A stretch of DNA of 64,000 nt from Streptomyces sp. NBC_00554 (GCF_041431135.1 NZ_CP107799.1:4960001-5024000), one strand, 5' to 3'. Shown: positions 45,285 to 53,433, numbered from the stretch's first letter. The notes: generated by a model not told the origin, from the letters alone. Translations and numbers: made by a program.

Positions 45285-45344
45285 GACGGCACCTCCTCGT
45301 GGGAGACGGCTTCAGACGCGTCACGGTTGTGATGCGCCTCACCT

Positions 45345-45358
45345 ACCGATTGTTCGGT
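45345..45358. promoter_or_regulatory. ACCGA-N4-TCGGT operator, site 1
   Basis: ACCGATTGTTCGGT between bkdA2 and the Lrp gene; arms identical to those at 48172 and 53403. Confidence 0.6.
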
Positions 45359-45392
45359 CGTCGGCACATTTTGGCTACAGACCCCTTCAAGC

Positions 45393-45401
45393 TGTGGACA
45401 A
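45393..45401 (-). promoter_or_regulatory. DnaA box (TTGTCCACA)
   Basis: Perfect Streptomyces DnaA-box consensus on the minus strand, in the bkdA2-Lrp gap. Confidence 0.5.
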
Positions 45402-45421
45402 ACGGTTCTGCACAGCCTGAA

Positions 45422-45440
45422 ATGGACGCAGTACGTCCAT
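45422..45440. promoter_or_regulatory. Dyad operator at Lrp gene start
   Basis: ATGGACG-CAGTA-CGTCCAT, perfect 7-base arms, 20-38 bases before the ATG at 45460; likely autoregulatory or shared with bkd operon 2. Confidence 0.5.
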
Positions 45441-45459
45441 GGTAGGGAGGCGGGGGGAC

Positions 45460-45960
45460 ATGGCACCTGAACAAATGGCCGAGCCGCCGGAGGCCGGCCC
45501 CGCCCTTCCACCCGCCCGTCCCCTCGACGCCATAGATCAGGACATCCTCCAGATGCTCCAGGCGAACGGCCGTGCCTCGATACGCTCCGTGGCCGAACGT
45601 GTCCATGTGTCACGAGCCAACGCCTACGCGCGTATCAACCGCCTCATCGAGGACGGCGTGATCCGCGGCTTCGGGGCGCGCGTGGATCACGAACGCGCCG
45701 GGCAGGGCACCTCGGCGTACGTCACCCTGAAGATCGTGCAGAACTCCTGGCGCACGGTCCGCGAGCAGCTGAGAGTGCTCCCCGGCGCCTCCCACATCGC
45801 CCTGGTGGGCGGCGATTTCGACGTGCTCCTGCTGGTGCACACCCCGGACAACAAGGCCCTGCGCGAACTGGTGCTCACCCGCCTCCAGGCCATCCCGGAG
45901 GTGCTCAGCACCCGCACACTGCTGGTGTTCGAGGAAGAGGACCTGGAACCGCAGTCCTGA
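45460..45960 (+). CDS. bkdR: Lrp/AsnC family regulator, probable BkdR
   Basis: 166 residues. AsnC-type winged helix (about 25-75: LDAIDQDILQMLQANGRASIRSVAERVHVSRANAYARINRL) and RAM ligand domain (about 85-160: AYVTLKIVQNSWRTVREQLRVLPGASHIALVGGDFDVLLLV). Such regulators sense amino acids as oligomers. Divergent orientation from bkdA2B2C2 is the arrangement of BkdR, a control gene of branched-chain 2-oxo acid dehydrogenases. ATG 45460 chosen because GGGAGGCGGGGGG precedes it; ATG 45439 would add seven residues and would lie inside the dyad. Confidence 0.88.
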   Translation: MAPEQMAEPPEAGPALPPARPLDAIDQDILQMLQANGRASIRSVAERVHVSRANAYARINRLIEDGVIRGFGARVDHERAGQGTSAYVTLKIVQNSWRTVREQLRVLPGASHIALVGGDFDVLLLVHTPDNKALRELVLTRLQAIPEVLSTRTLLVFEEEDLEPQS

Positions 45961-45982
45961 ACGCCCCGGTGACCGGGGCGTT
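45960..45982. terminator. Terminator of the Lrp gene
   Basis: AACGCCCCGG-TGA-CCGGGGCGTT, perfect 10-base arms beginning in the stop codon, between the convergent Lrp and TetR genes. Confidence 0.85.
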
Positions 45983-46013
45983 CAACCGAGGGACGCCTTG
46001 GTGACCCGGGAGG

Positions 46014-46604
46014 TCAGGACTCCTTGCGCAGTCCCCCGAAGACCAACTGCGCCACCGCGTCGGCCACTTCCCGCTCGTCCATGCCCCGCCCGTCGGGCCG
46101 GTACCACTCCACGATCGAGTTGATCATTCCGAACACCAGCCGGGTCGCGAGCCGGACCTCCACGTCGCCGCGTACGTCACCGTCCGCGGCCGCCGCCTTC
46201 AGCAGCTCGGCCACCTGGTGGTCGAAGTCGCGGCGCCGCTCCAGGGCCCACCGCTCGGTGTCCGTGTTGCCGCGCACGCGCAGCAGCAGCGTCACGTACG
46301 GCAGCTCGGTGGTGAGCACCTCGACCATGCGGCGCACCACGTACTCCAGGCGCTCCACGGCACGCCCCACGCGCGCGTGCTCCTCGTCGAGGATCCCGAA
46401 GAGGCCGTCGAGGGCCCGGCTGACGGCCCTGCGCAGCAGCTCTTCCTTGCCGGTGACGTGGTGGTATATCGACGATTTGGAGATGCCCGCCGCCTTGGAG
46501 AGGTGCTCCATGGAGGTGCCGTCGTAGCCGCGCTCGATGAAGACCTGGACGGCGACGGAGAGGAGGGTCTCCGGGGTGTACGTGTCGCGCTTGGCGGTGG
46601 TCAT
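46014..46604 (-). CDS. TetR family regulator (candidate PaaR)
   Basis: 196 residues. N-terminal TetR helix-turn-helix (SVAVQVFIERGYDGTSMEHLSKAAGISKSSIYHHVTGKEELL, about 15-58). An effector domain follows with LRVRGNTDTERWALERRRDFDHQVAELL and FGMINSIVEWYRPDG. It shares ATGA with the upstream 3-hydroxyacyl-CoA dehydrogenase, so the pair is an operon. Divergent from paaN across an ACCGA-N4-TCGGT site; the same site occurs at two other acyl-CoA gene promoters. By context it is probably an acyl-CoA-responsive repressor of phenylacetate-type catabolism. The effector (for example phenylacetyl-CoA) is inferred. Confidence 0.87.
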   Translation of the reverse strand: MTTAKRDTYTPETLLSVAVQVFIERGYDGTSMEHLSKAAGISKSSIYHHVTGKEELLRRAVSRALDGLFGILDEEHARVGRAVERLEYVVRRMVEVLTTELPYVTLLLRVRGNTDTERWALERRRDFDHQVAELLKAAAADGDVRGDVEVRLATRLVFGMINSIVEWYRPDGRGMDEREVADAVAQLVFGGLRKES

Positions 46605-48115
46605 GAGGTGCCCTCCCGCTTGTCAACCGTGTTTCCGTGACGGTACAGCGCCAGTGAGGGCGCGTAGCGGCCGGAGGGTTCGCGCAGATGCAGCTCTTCC
46701 AGGAGGTCGTGCGCCCAGGCGCTGCCGAGCCTGCGGCTCCACTCGAAGGGGCCCAGCGGGTAGTTGACGCCGAGCCGCATCGCCGTGTCGATGTCCTCCT
46801 CGGTGGCCACTCCCTTGGCGACGGCGTCGTGCGCCAGGTCGACGATCCGGGCCACGGTCCGGGCGACGATCATGCCCGGGGCGTCCCCGATGACGCTGAC
46901 GTCCTTGCCCAGCGCCTGGAAGAGGCCGATGGCCTCCGCGAGCGTCCAGGGAGCGGTGTCCTGGCAGGCCGACAGGGCGATCCTGGTCGCCTTCCGGTAG
47001 TCGAGCGCCAGGTCGAAGTAGACGACGTCACGGAACTCGACGGAAGTCTGGCCGTCGGCGAGGACCAGCTGACCGCCGCTGGGCAGGACCAGGCGGGTGC
47101 CGTGGTCCTCCTCGTCCTCACGGACCTGGATGCCCGCCTCGCGGATCAGCGGGAGGAGCTCGGCGGCCGGGCCCAGATCACCCTCCACGAGGACGTACGC
47201 GGGCGCCTGCGCCTTCTCGGCAGTGTGCGGCTCGGGGCGCTCGGCGTCCTCCCCGTAGTCGTACCAGCCGTGTCCCGTCTTGCGGCCGTGCCGGCCGGAC
47301 TCGACCAGCCGCCGCTGGGCGAGCGAGGGCGTGAAGCGCACGTCCTGGAAGAAGGCCTGCCACACGGAGTGCGTGACGGACTCGTTGACGTCCTGGCCGA
47401 TCAGGTCGGTCAGCTCGAAGGCGCCCATCCGGAAGCCGCCGGACTCGCGCAGGATCGCGTCGATGGTGGCCGGGTCGGCGGCCTGCGACTCGAACACCGC
47501 GAAGGCCTCGGCGTAGAAGGGCCGCGCGATGCGGTTGACGATGAAACCGGGGGTGTCGGCGCAGGCGACGGGGGTCTTCCCCCAGGCGCGTGCGATCTCG
47601 TACGCGTGCGTGGCCGACGAGAAGTCGCTCGCGTACCCGGAGACGACCTCCACGAGGGGCAGCAGCGGCGCCGGGTTGAAGAAGTGCAGTCCGACGAGGC
47701 GGCCCGGGTTGCGCAGGGCGCCGCCGATGGCCGTGACGGACAGGGACGAGGTGTTGGTGGCGAGCAGGCAGTCGTCCCCGACGATGTCCTCGAGCTCGCG
47801 GAACAGCCGCTGTTTCACCTCGAGTTGTTCGGCCACCGCCTCGACGACCAGCGCGCAGTCCGCGAGGTCTTCCAGCCTCCCGGCCGGTCGCAGCCGATCG
47901 CGTGCGGCGTCCCGGTCGGCGCCGGTGAGCCGGTCCTTCTCGACGAGCCGGTCGAGGCGCGCGCCGATCGCTTCGGCCGCCGCGCCGGCGCGCCCGGGGA
48001 CGGCGTCGTAGAGCCGCACGGAGTGGCCCGCGAGCAGCGCGACCTGGGCGATGCCCTGCCCCATCGTGCCGGTGCCGACGACGGCCACGGGGCTGCTGAG
48101 GTCGAGTGCTGTCAT
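46601..48115 (-). CDS. paaH: 3-hydroxyacyl-CoA dehydrogenase, PaaH-like with tandem C-domains
   Basis: 504 residues. Rossmann NAD motif VVGTGTMGQGIAQVA (about 12-26), catalytic His in RLVGLHFFNPAPLLPLVEVV, then first C-domain ADTPGFIVNRIARPFYAEAF (about 185-285). A spacer without an enoyl-CoA hydratase domain follows, and a second C-domain ends the protein (GDAPGMIVARTVARIVDLAHDAV..., about 395-480). This length and layout match PaaH/PaaC, which oxidises 3-hydroxyadipyl-CoA in phenylacetate breakdown. Neighbours (TetR, divergent paaN) agree. The ring epoxidase genes paaABCDE are not in the window. Confidence 0.88.
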   Translation of the reverse strand: MTALDLSSPVAVVGTGTMGQGIAQVALLAGHSVRLYDAVPGRAGAAAEAIGARLDRLVEKDRLTGADRDAARDRLRPAGRLEDLADCALVVEAVAEQLEVKQRLFRELEDIVGDDCLLATNTSSLSVTAIGGALRNPGRLVGLHFFNPAPLLPLVEVVSGYASDFSSATHAYEIARAWGKTPVACADTPGFIVNRIARPFYAEAFAVFESQAADPATIDAILRESGGFRMGAFELTDLIGQDVNESVTHSVWQAFFQDVRFTPSLAQRRLVESGRHGRKTGHGWYDYGEDAERPEPHTAEKAQAPAYVLVEGDLGPAAELLPLIREAGIQVREDEEDHGTRLVLPSGGQLVLADGQTSVEFRDVVYFDLALDYRKATRIALSACQDTAPWTLAEAIGLFQALGKDVSVIGDAPGMIVARTVARIVDLAHDAVAKGVATEEDIDTAMRLGVNYPLGPFEWSRRLGSAWAHDLLEELHLREPSGRYAPSLALYRHGNTVDKREGTS

Positions 48116-48171
48116 GCTCGCGATCCTCCCGCACAGGGTTTTCCACAGATACGGCGGACCCCCTTGCCCCG

Positions 48172-48185
48172 ACCGATCGTTCGGT
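48172..48185. promoter_or_regulatory. ACCGA-N4-TCGGT operator, site 2
   Basis: ACCGATCGTTCGGT in the 213-base gap between divergent paaH-tetR and paaN. It is the exact reverse complement of the site at 53403. A near-consensus DnaA box (TTTTCCACA, 48139) lies beside it. Confidence 0.65.
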
Positions 48186-48328
48186 TAATCTAACTCTGAA
48201 TGCCCGCCCGTCGCCCACCACCACCCTGCCAGAGACGCTTCGAGCCGCACCTTCTGAAAATCCTGCCCAGATTCACAGCTCAATCCACAGCTCGATGAAG
48301 AGCTGCTTCGAGGAGGAGTTGGTCCCTG

Positions 48329-50020
48329 ATGGCCGCCGAACTCACCGCGCACCAGCTGATCGCCCAGCACCGGCCCACCCTCGACCAGGCGCTGGAAGCG
48401 ATCCGCACGCGCGCGTACTGGTCCCCCCACCCCGAACACCCCAAGGCGTACGGCGAGAACGGCAGCCTGGGCATGGCGGAGGGCAAGGCCGCCTTCGACG
48501 CCCTCCTCGGCACCCGCATCGACCTCGGCCAGCCCGGCACCGACGACTGGGTGGGCGGCGAGGTCTCGCCGTACGGCATCGAGTTGGGTGTCACCTACCC
48601 GCACGCGGACGTCGACGTGCTGCTGCCCGCCATGCGCGCGGGGCAGCGTGCCTGGCGCGACGCGGGCGCGGAGGCGCGTGCCGCGGTCTGCCTGGAGATC
48701 CTCAAGCGGATCAGCGACCGCACCCACGAGTTCGCACACGCGGTCATGCACACCAGCGGCCAGGCCTTCATGATGGCGTTCCAGGCGGGCGGCCCGCACG
48801 CGCAGGACCGCGGCCTGGAGGCGGTGGCGTACGCGTACGTGGAGCAGGTCCGCACGCCGGACAGCGCGGAGTGGGTCAAGCCCCAGGGCAAGCGGGACCC
48901 GCTCACCATGACCAAGCGGTTCACGCCCGTGCCGCGCGGCATCGCCCTCCTGATCGGCTGCAACACCTTCCCGACGTGGAACGGCTATCCGGGCCTGTTC
49001 GCCTCCCTCGCCACCGGCAACGCCGTGCTCGTGAAGCCCCACCCGCGCGCGGTGCTGCCGCTCGCGCTCACCGTCCAGGTGGCTCGCGAGGTGCTCGCCG
49101 AGACGGGCTTCAACCCGAACCTGGTGGCACTGGCCGCCGAGCGCCCCGGCGAAGGCATCGCCAAGACCCTCGCCGTACGGCCCGAGATCCGGATCATCGA
49201 CTACACCGGCTCGACGGCGTTCGGCGACTGGCTGGAGGCCAACGCCCGCCAGGCGCAGGTCTACACGGAGAAGGCCGGCGTCAACACGGTGATCGTGGAG
49301 TCGACCGACAACTACAAGGGCATGCTGTCCAACCTGGCCTTCTCCCTGTCCCTGTACAGCGGCCAGATGTGCACCACCCCGCAGAACCTGCTGATCCCGC
49401 GCGACGGCATCACCACGGAGGAGGGCCCCAAGTCCTTCGACGAGGTGGTCGCCGACCTCGCCAAGTCGGTCGGCGGGCTCCTGGGCGACGACGCCCGCGC
49501 CAACGCGCTCCTCGGAGCCATCGTGAACCCCGACGTGAAGGCCCGCCTGGAAGCCGCCTCCGGCCTCGGCGAAGTCGCGCTCCCCTCACGGGAGATCAGC
49601 AACCCGGAGTTCCCGGACGCGGTCGTCCGTACACCGGTGATCGTGAAGCTCGACGGCACCAAGCCGGACGACGAGGCGGCCTACATGAGCGAGTGCTTCG
49701 GCCCCGTCTCCTTCGCCGTCGCCGTCGACTCGGCGGCCGACGCGGTGGACCTGCTGCGCCGCACGATCCGCGACAAGGGCGCGATGACGGTCGGCGCGTA
49801 CACCAGCTCGGAGGAGTTCGAGCAGGCCGTGCAGGAGGCCTGCCTGGAGGAGTGCGCCCAGCTCTCGCTGAACCTCACGGGCGGCGTGTACGTCAACCAG
49901 ACGGCCGCGTTCTCCGACTTCCACGGCTCGGGCGGCAACCCGGCCGCCAACGCGGCCCTGAGCGACGGAGCGTTCGTCGCCAACCGCTTCCGCGTGGTGG
50001 AGGTACGCCGGGACGCGTAG
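48329..50020 (+). CDS. paaN: Phenylacetic acid degradation aldehyde dehydrogenase-like protein PaaN
   Basis: 563 residues, ALDH superfamily of the PaaN type: IALLIGCNTFPTWNGYPGLFASLATGN for nucleotide/entry site, ALAAERPGEGIAKTLAVRPEIRIIDYTGSTAFG, nucleophile Cys348 in YSGQMCTTPQNLL, and a conserved C-terminus GSGGNPAANAALSDGAFVANRF. It lacks the C-terminal hydratase domain of the bifunctional PaaZ. The N-terminal 110 residues are PaaN specific. GAGGAGGAG precedes ATG 48329. The stop codon TAG is formed by the end of the MITE inserted just behind it. Confidence 0.92.
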   Translation: MAAELTAHQLIAQHRPTLDQALEAIRTRAYWSPHPEHPKAYGENGSLGMAEGKAAFDALLGTRIDLGQPGTDDWVGGEVSPYGIELGVTYPHADVDVLLPAMRAGQRAWRDAGAEARAAVCLEILKRISDRTHEFAHAVMHTSGQAFMMAFQAGGPHAQDRGLEAVAYAYVEQVRTPDSAEWVKPQGKRDPLTMTKRFTPVPRGIALLIGCNTFPTWNGYPGLFASLATGNAVLVKPHPRAVLPLALTVQVAREVLAETGFNPNLVALAAERPGEGIAKTLAVRPEIRIIDYTGSTAFGDWLEANARQAQVYTEKAGVNTVIVESTDNYKGMLSNLAFSLSLYSGQMCTTPQNLLIPRDGITTEEGPKSFDEVVADLAKSVGGLLGDDARANALLGAIVNPDVKARLEAASGLGEVALPSREISNPEFPDAVVRTPVIVKLDGTKPDDEAAYMSECFGPVSFAVAVDSAADAVDLLRRTIRDKGAMTVGAYTSSEEFEQAVQEACLEECAQLSLNLTGGVYVNQTAAFSDFHGSGGNPAANAALSDGAFVANRFRVVEVRRDA

Positions 50021-50261
50021 GGCCTGTCTGACAATTCCCGTCGTCGCCCGGAGGGCGGCCTCGCGCCCGCTGCGGCAGCAGCTCGTGTCGCAGTAGGTGC
50101 GTGCTCTCGGCGTGCCGGGCGTAGACCCTCGTACTGGACGTACTTGGGTCTGCGCCCGGTACGGCGAAGGGGGTCCCCCCGCCCGAGCCGGGCGAAGCCG
50201 GTTCGAGGGTGGGGGCGCGTGCATGGCGTCGCGAGGCAGACGGGAATTGTCAGACAGGCCC
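50020..50261. mobile_element. 242-base MITE with 23-base perfect terminal inverted repeats
   Basis: Ends GGGCCTGTCTGACAATTCCC (GTC follows) at 50020-50042, with the exact inverse at 50239-50261. TA flanks both sides (50018-50019 and 50262-50263), as expected for a TA target duplication of IS630/Tc1-mariner type transposases. No reading frame inside. Fills the gap between paaN and the convergent methyltransferase; similar elements are common in Streptomyces, from memory. Confidence 0.85.
50171..50215. repeat. Dispersed palindromic repeat, copy 3 (inside MITE)
   Basis: Starts GGGTCCCCCCGCCCGAGC, includes CGAAGCC and ends GTGGGGG; same block order as at 4872-4910. Confidence 0.6.
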
Positions 50262-50267
50262 TACCCC

Positions 50268-51062
50268 TCAGGCCGTCGCGCCCCCGGTCGCGCTCCAGTG
50301 GAACAGCGTCATCGCAACGCTGGTCGCGAGGTTGTAGCTGGAGACCTGGGGGCGCATCGGCAGGGACACCAAGTGGTCGGTGCGGGCCCGGAGTTCGGCG
50401 GACAGGCCGCTGCGCTCGGAGCCGAAGGCGAGGACCGCGTCGTCGGGGAGCTTGAGCCCACGGATGTCCTCGCCCTCCGGGTCCAGCGCGAACACCGGGC
50501 CCGGCGGCAGCTCGTCCACCGTCAGCCGCTCCACGGCGGTCGCGAAGTGCAGGCCCGCCCCGCCGCGTACGACCGTGGGATGCCAGGGGTCGAGCGAGCC
50601 CGTCGTGACCACCCCGGTCGCCGCGAAGCCCGCCGCGAGCCGGATCACGGCCCCGGCGTTGCCCAGGTTGCGCGGGTTGTCGAGGACCACGACGGGCGCC
50701 GGACGCGGCATCCGGGCCAGCGTCTCCAGATGGGCCGCCCGGGACGGACGTACGGCGAGAGCGGCCACCGAAGTGGGGTGCGGACGCGGCACCAGGGCCT
50801 TCAGCGTCGCCTCCGGGACCTCCACCAGCAGCCCCTCGACGGCCTCTCGTACGTCGGGGGCCAGGTCGTCGGCCAGCGCGAGTGCCGCCTGCCGATCGGT
50901 CGTGACGGCCACCGGGATGCGGGCCTGGAAGCGCAGCGCGTGCTTGAGGGCGTGGAAACCGTCGAGCAGTACGGAACCATCCGCGAGGCGGTGCCAGGCT
51001 CGTACGGCGTCCTGGGGGTCCGTGACGCCGGGTGTTCCGAGCCTGCCGTCGGGGTCGTTCAT
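50268..51062 (-). CDS. SpoU/TrmH family RNA 2'-O-methyltransferase
   Basis: 264 residues. SPOUT catalytic domain (about 115-260) with motif 1 NPRNLGNAGAVIRLAAG, motif 2 LAFGSERSGLS, and motif 3 SLPMRPQVSSYNLATSVAM, forming the trefoil-knot SAM site. The N-terminal RNA-binding part lacks the usual L7Ae-like signature, so the target (tRNA or rRNA ribose) is not clear. Start ATG 51062 overlaps the HTTM gene stop (ATGA). Last gene of a three-gene operon. Confidence 0.9.
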   Translation of the reverse strand: MNDPDGRLGTPGVTDPQDAVRAWHRLADGSVLLDGFHALKHALRFQARIPVAVTTDRQAALALADDLAPDVREAVEGLLVEVPEATLKALVPRPHPTSVAALAVRPSRAAHLETLARMPRPAPVVVLDNPRNLGNAGAVIRLAAGFAATGVVTTGSLDPWHPTVVRGGAGLHFATAVERLTVDELPPGPVFALDPEGEDIRGLKLPDDAVLAFGSERSGLSAELRARTDHLVSLPMRPQVSSYNLATSVAMTLFHWSATGGATA

Positions 51063-52282
51063 GCCCTGAAGCCTACGTGCGTGGGCTCGGCCGGATCCGG
51101 GGCGCTCGGCTGCTGCTCGCGCGGACCCGGCAACGTACGGCCGCCGTCACCCGAAAACAGCTCTCCACGCGCGCGTGTGACCCATCCGCCGAGGCGCCGC
51201 AGGAACGACGTCGGCAGGAACACCGCGTCGGCGGCGATCATCGCGAGCGAGAAGAACGGCAGCCCGAGCACCACGGCGATCACCGCGTGCTCGGTCATCA
51301 TGACCACCAGGAGCACGTTCTTGACCCGCCGGTTGAACAGGGTGAACGGGAAGGCGACCTGGGCGATGACCGTCCCGTACGTCACCAGCATCACGATCGT
51401 GCCGTACTGCGTCATCAGGTCGGACAGAGCCGGCCAGGGCGAGAAGTAGTCCAGGTGGAGCGGGTAGTAGACCGCGGTGCCGTCCTGCCAGCGCGAGCCC
51501 TGGATCTTGTACCAGCCGGCGGTCGCGTAGATCAGACAGGCCTCGGCCATGATCACGACCAGGGCCGCGTTGTGCACGAGGTTGGCGACGACGTCCAGCA
51601 GGATCCGGGGCTCGGCGGCGCGCACGCTGCTGCTGACGGCCCACCACAGGGCCTGCACCGCCCACAGCCCCCAGAAGACCAGCAGCCAGCCGCCACTGAG
51701 CCGTCCCGCGAAAGTCACCGTCGCCAGCGCGAAGCCGAGCACCCCCCACAGCGCGGGGCCGACCCGGTCGGGCCCGACACGCTCTCCACGCGCGCGTGCC
51801 TCCCGCCCGAGCCGAGCCCGCCGCGCGTCCAGCGAGCACACCTGGCCGCAGCGCGTGAACACCAGGTAGATCGCCATCAGGTGGATGACGTTGTCGCCGC
51901 CGTCCCCCATGAAGACGCTGCGGTTCTGCAGCGAGAGCACGCCGACCATGAAGAGCACGGACATCGTGCGGGTCCGCCAGCCCAGCAGCAGCAGGAGACT
52001 AGACAGGGCGGCGAGGGCGTAGACGATCTCGAACCAGATCTGGCTGTCGGACCACATCAGGGCCGTGAAGGCGTGGTTGTTGGCGATGAGCTGCTGGGCG
52101 ATGTCCCAGCTCCACGGCCCGTCGGGCCCGTACATCTCCTGGCGGTGCGGATACTCGCGCAGCAGGAACAGCAGCCAGGTGACGGAGAATCCGATACGGA
52201 TCACGGCGCTCTGGTAGGGGCCGAGGGCCGCCCCGGTGACCCGGCTGATGCCGCGCGAGAGCGACAGGGCGTAACGGTTCAT
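51059..52282 (-). CDS. HTTM domain (vitamin K gamma-carboxylase-like) membrane protein
   Basis: 407 residues with about eight to nine membrane helices. The HTTM signature ACLIYATAGWYKIQGSRWQDGTAVYYPLHLDYF is clear, with RIGFSVTWLLFLLREYPHR near the N-terminus. The family is related to the vitamin K-dependent gamma-glutamyl carboxylase, but bacterial members mostly have unknown reactions. Soluble C-terminal tail of about 40 residues. Two CACGCGCGCGTGGAG repeats are in the gene. ATG 52282 overlaps the stop of the DUF5819 gene and its own stop overlaps the SpoU start, so all three are translationally coupled. Confidence 0.88.
   Translation of the reverse strand: MNRYALSLSRGISRVTGAALGPYQSAVIRIGFSVTWLLFLLREYPHRQEMYGPDGPWSWDIAQQLIANNHAFTALMWSDSQIWFEIVYALAALSSLLLLLGWRTRTMSVLFMVGVLSLQNRSVFMGDGGDNVIHLMAIYLVFTRCGQVCSLDARRARLGREARARGERVGPDRVGPALWGVLGFALATVTFAGRLSGGWLLVFWGLWAVQALWWAVSSSVRAAEPRILLDVVANLVHNAALVVIMAEACLIYATAGWYKIQGSRWQDGTAVYYPLHLDYFSPWPALSDLMTQYGTIVMLVTYGTVIAQVAFPFTLFNRRVKNVLLVVMMTEHAVIAVVLGLPFFSLAMIAADAVFLPTSFLRRLGGWVTRARGELFSGDGGRTLPGPREQQPSAPDPAEPTHVGFRA
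51163..51177 (-). repeat. CACGCGCGCGTGGAG copy
   Basis: 15-mer on the minus strand inside the HTTM gene (Ala-Arg-Gly-Glu codons); see 29854-29898. Confidence 0.75.
51784..51798 (-). repeat. CACGCGCGCGTGGAG copy
   Basis: Second 15-mer in the HTTM gene. Both copies continue with AGC, giving an 18-base match. Confidence 0.75.
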
Positions 52283-53181
52283 CGGGCGCTCGCCTCCGCC
52301 GTCTCCTGCTGCCGGTCGCCCTCGGCGACGGACCACCAGGGCAGTTCGCGGAGCACGGGCTTGTCGGACACCTGCTCCTGGCTCCACTCGGGCGGCGTCA
52401 CGTTGGTCGTACGGGAACGGACCTGGACGCTTTCGACGACGGCGTCCTTGCCGCCGGCCTGCAGGCGGTCCAGGCGCAGCACGACGACCCGGCGCAGATA
52501 GCGCTCGGAGAGGTCACCGCGCATGCCCGAGGGGCGGTTCTCGGCGTCGTGCGAACTGACGTAGAAGTCCCAGGACCGGCGCAGTTCGTTCTGATCGGTG
52601 TGGCTCGGCAGCAGGTTGCCGTCGATGGCCGCGCCGTCGAGCGCCGACAGGTCGTACCACCCGGTCTCGCGGCTGGTGCCGTCCGGCGTACGGACCTGGG
52701 CGCGCACCTGGACGGCGATGTTCTGCTGCAGGGGGTTCGGCGCGAACAACTTCCAGTTCTGCTCGAACTCGGGGTAGATCCACTCCTCGATCGCCGTGCC
52801 GTGCTGCTTGGTGACGGTGTTCGAGGGCGCGAGGTGCAGGAACACCATGCCGAGATGCACACAGGCCGTGACCGCGACGACCGCGAGGGCGAGGGCGGCG
52901 GCGATCTGGTAGCCGGGGGAGAGGGCGGCTATGCCGGTGGGGGCGAGTGTGTCGCCTGGCGCGGTTCCGGCCGGGACCGTGGGTTCGCCTTCGGTGAGTC
53001 CGCCGGGCACGTTGGACGCGTCCGGAGCGTTGGGCAGGTCAGTGGCGGTGGACACCTCGCGGGTGTCGGGCGTGGAGGGGATATCAGGTGCGCCGGGAGT
53101 GTCGCGCCTGGCAGGCGCGGGCCCGTCGGGCGGCGCGTCCGGCGCTTGCCGGCCGTTCGAGCCCTCGTCGTACGCGTCCAT
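52279..53181 (-). CDS. DUF5819-type membrane protein
   Basis: 300 residues. A disordered Pro/Asp/Thr-rich N-terminal arm of about 85 residues is followed by one membrane helix (GYQIAAALALAVVAVTACVHLGMVFLHL, about 90-117). An extracytoplasmic domain (about 125-280) contains EWIYPEFEQNWKLFAPNPLQQNIAVQVRAQVR. This FAPNP-type sequence is typical of proteins encoded next to HTTM genes, so it is probably the HTTM partner subunit. First gene of the coupled DUF5819-HTTM-SpoU operon. Function unknown. Confidence 0.83.
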   Translation of the reverse strand: MDAYDEGSNGRQAPDAPPDGPAPARRDTPGAPDIPSTPDTREVSTATDLPNAPDASNVPGGLTEGEPTVPAGTAPGDTLAPTGIAALSPGYQIAAALALAVVAVTACVHLGMVFLHLAPSNTVTKQHGTAIEEWIYPEFEQNWKLFAPNPLQQNIAVQVRAQVRTPDGTSRETGWYDLSALDGAAIDGNLLPSHTDQNELRRSWDFYVSSHDAENRPSGMRGDLSERYLRRVVVLRLDRLQAGGKDAVVESVQVRSRTTNVTPPEWSQEQVSDKPVLRELPWWSVAEGDRQQETAEASAR

Positions 53182-53346
53182 TCCGCCCCTATCCCGATCC
53201 GGTCACACTCCCCACCACCGAGGCCGCGCGGCGTCGTCGTACCGCCCGCGAGCCCCACGCTGCGGCGTTCGCACGGGAACGGTACTCAGGCCAGATCGCC
53301 CGGCACAGCCCCATGAGCCACAGCGGCCACATCAGCCGCCAAGAGG

Positions 53347-53355
53347 TTATCCACA
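53347..53355 (+). promoter_or_regulatory. DnaA box (TTATCCACA)
   Basis: Matches the strong E. coli-type DnaA box; lies in the 402-base gap before the acyl-CoA dehydrogenase, just upstream of TTGACA. Confidence 0.45.
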
Positions 53356-53402
53356 GCGGTTGACACCTTACGGCGACTCGTCTCACCATTGAATCCGGGC
53401 AG

Positions 53403-53416
53403 ACCGAACGATCGGT
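53403..53416. promoter_or_regulatory. ACCGA-N4-TCGGT operator, site 3
   Basis: ACCGAACGATCGGT. The dyad extends to 9-base arms (53399-53420: GCAGACCGA/TCGGTCTGC). Located 41 bases after a TTGACA at 53361 and 18 bases before a short leader ORF. Confidence 0.65.
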
Positions 53417-53433
53417 CTGCAAGGGGGAGAGTC

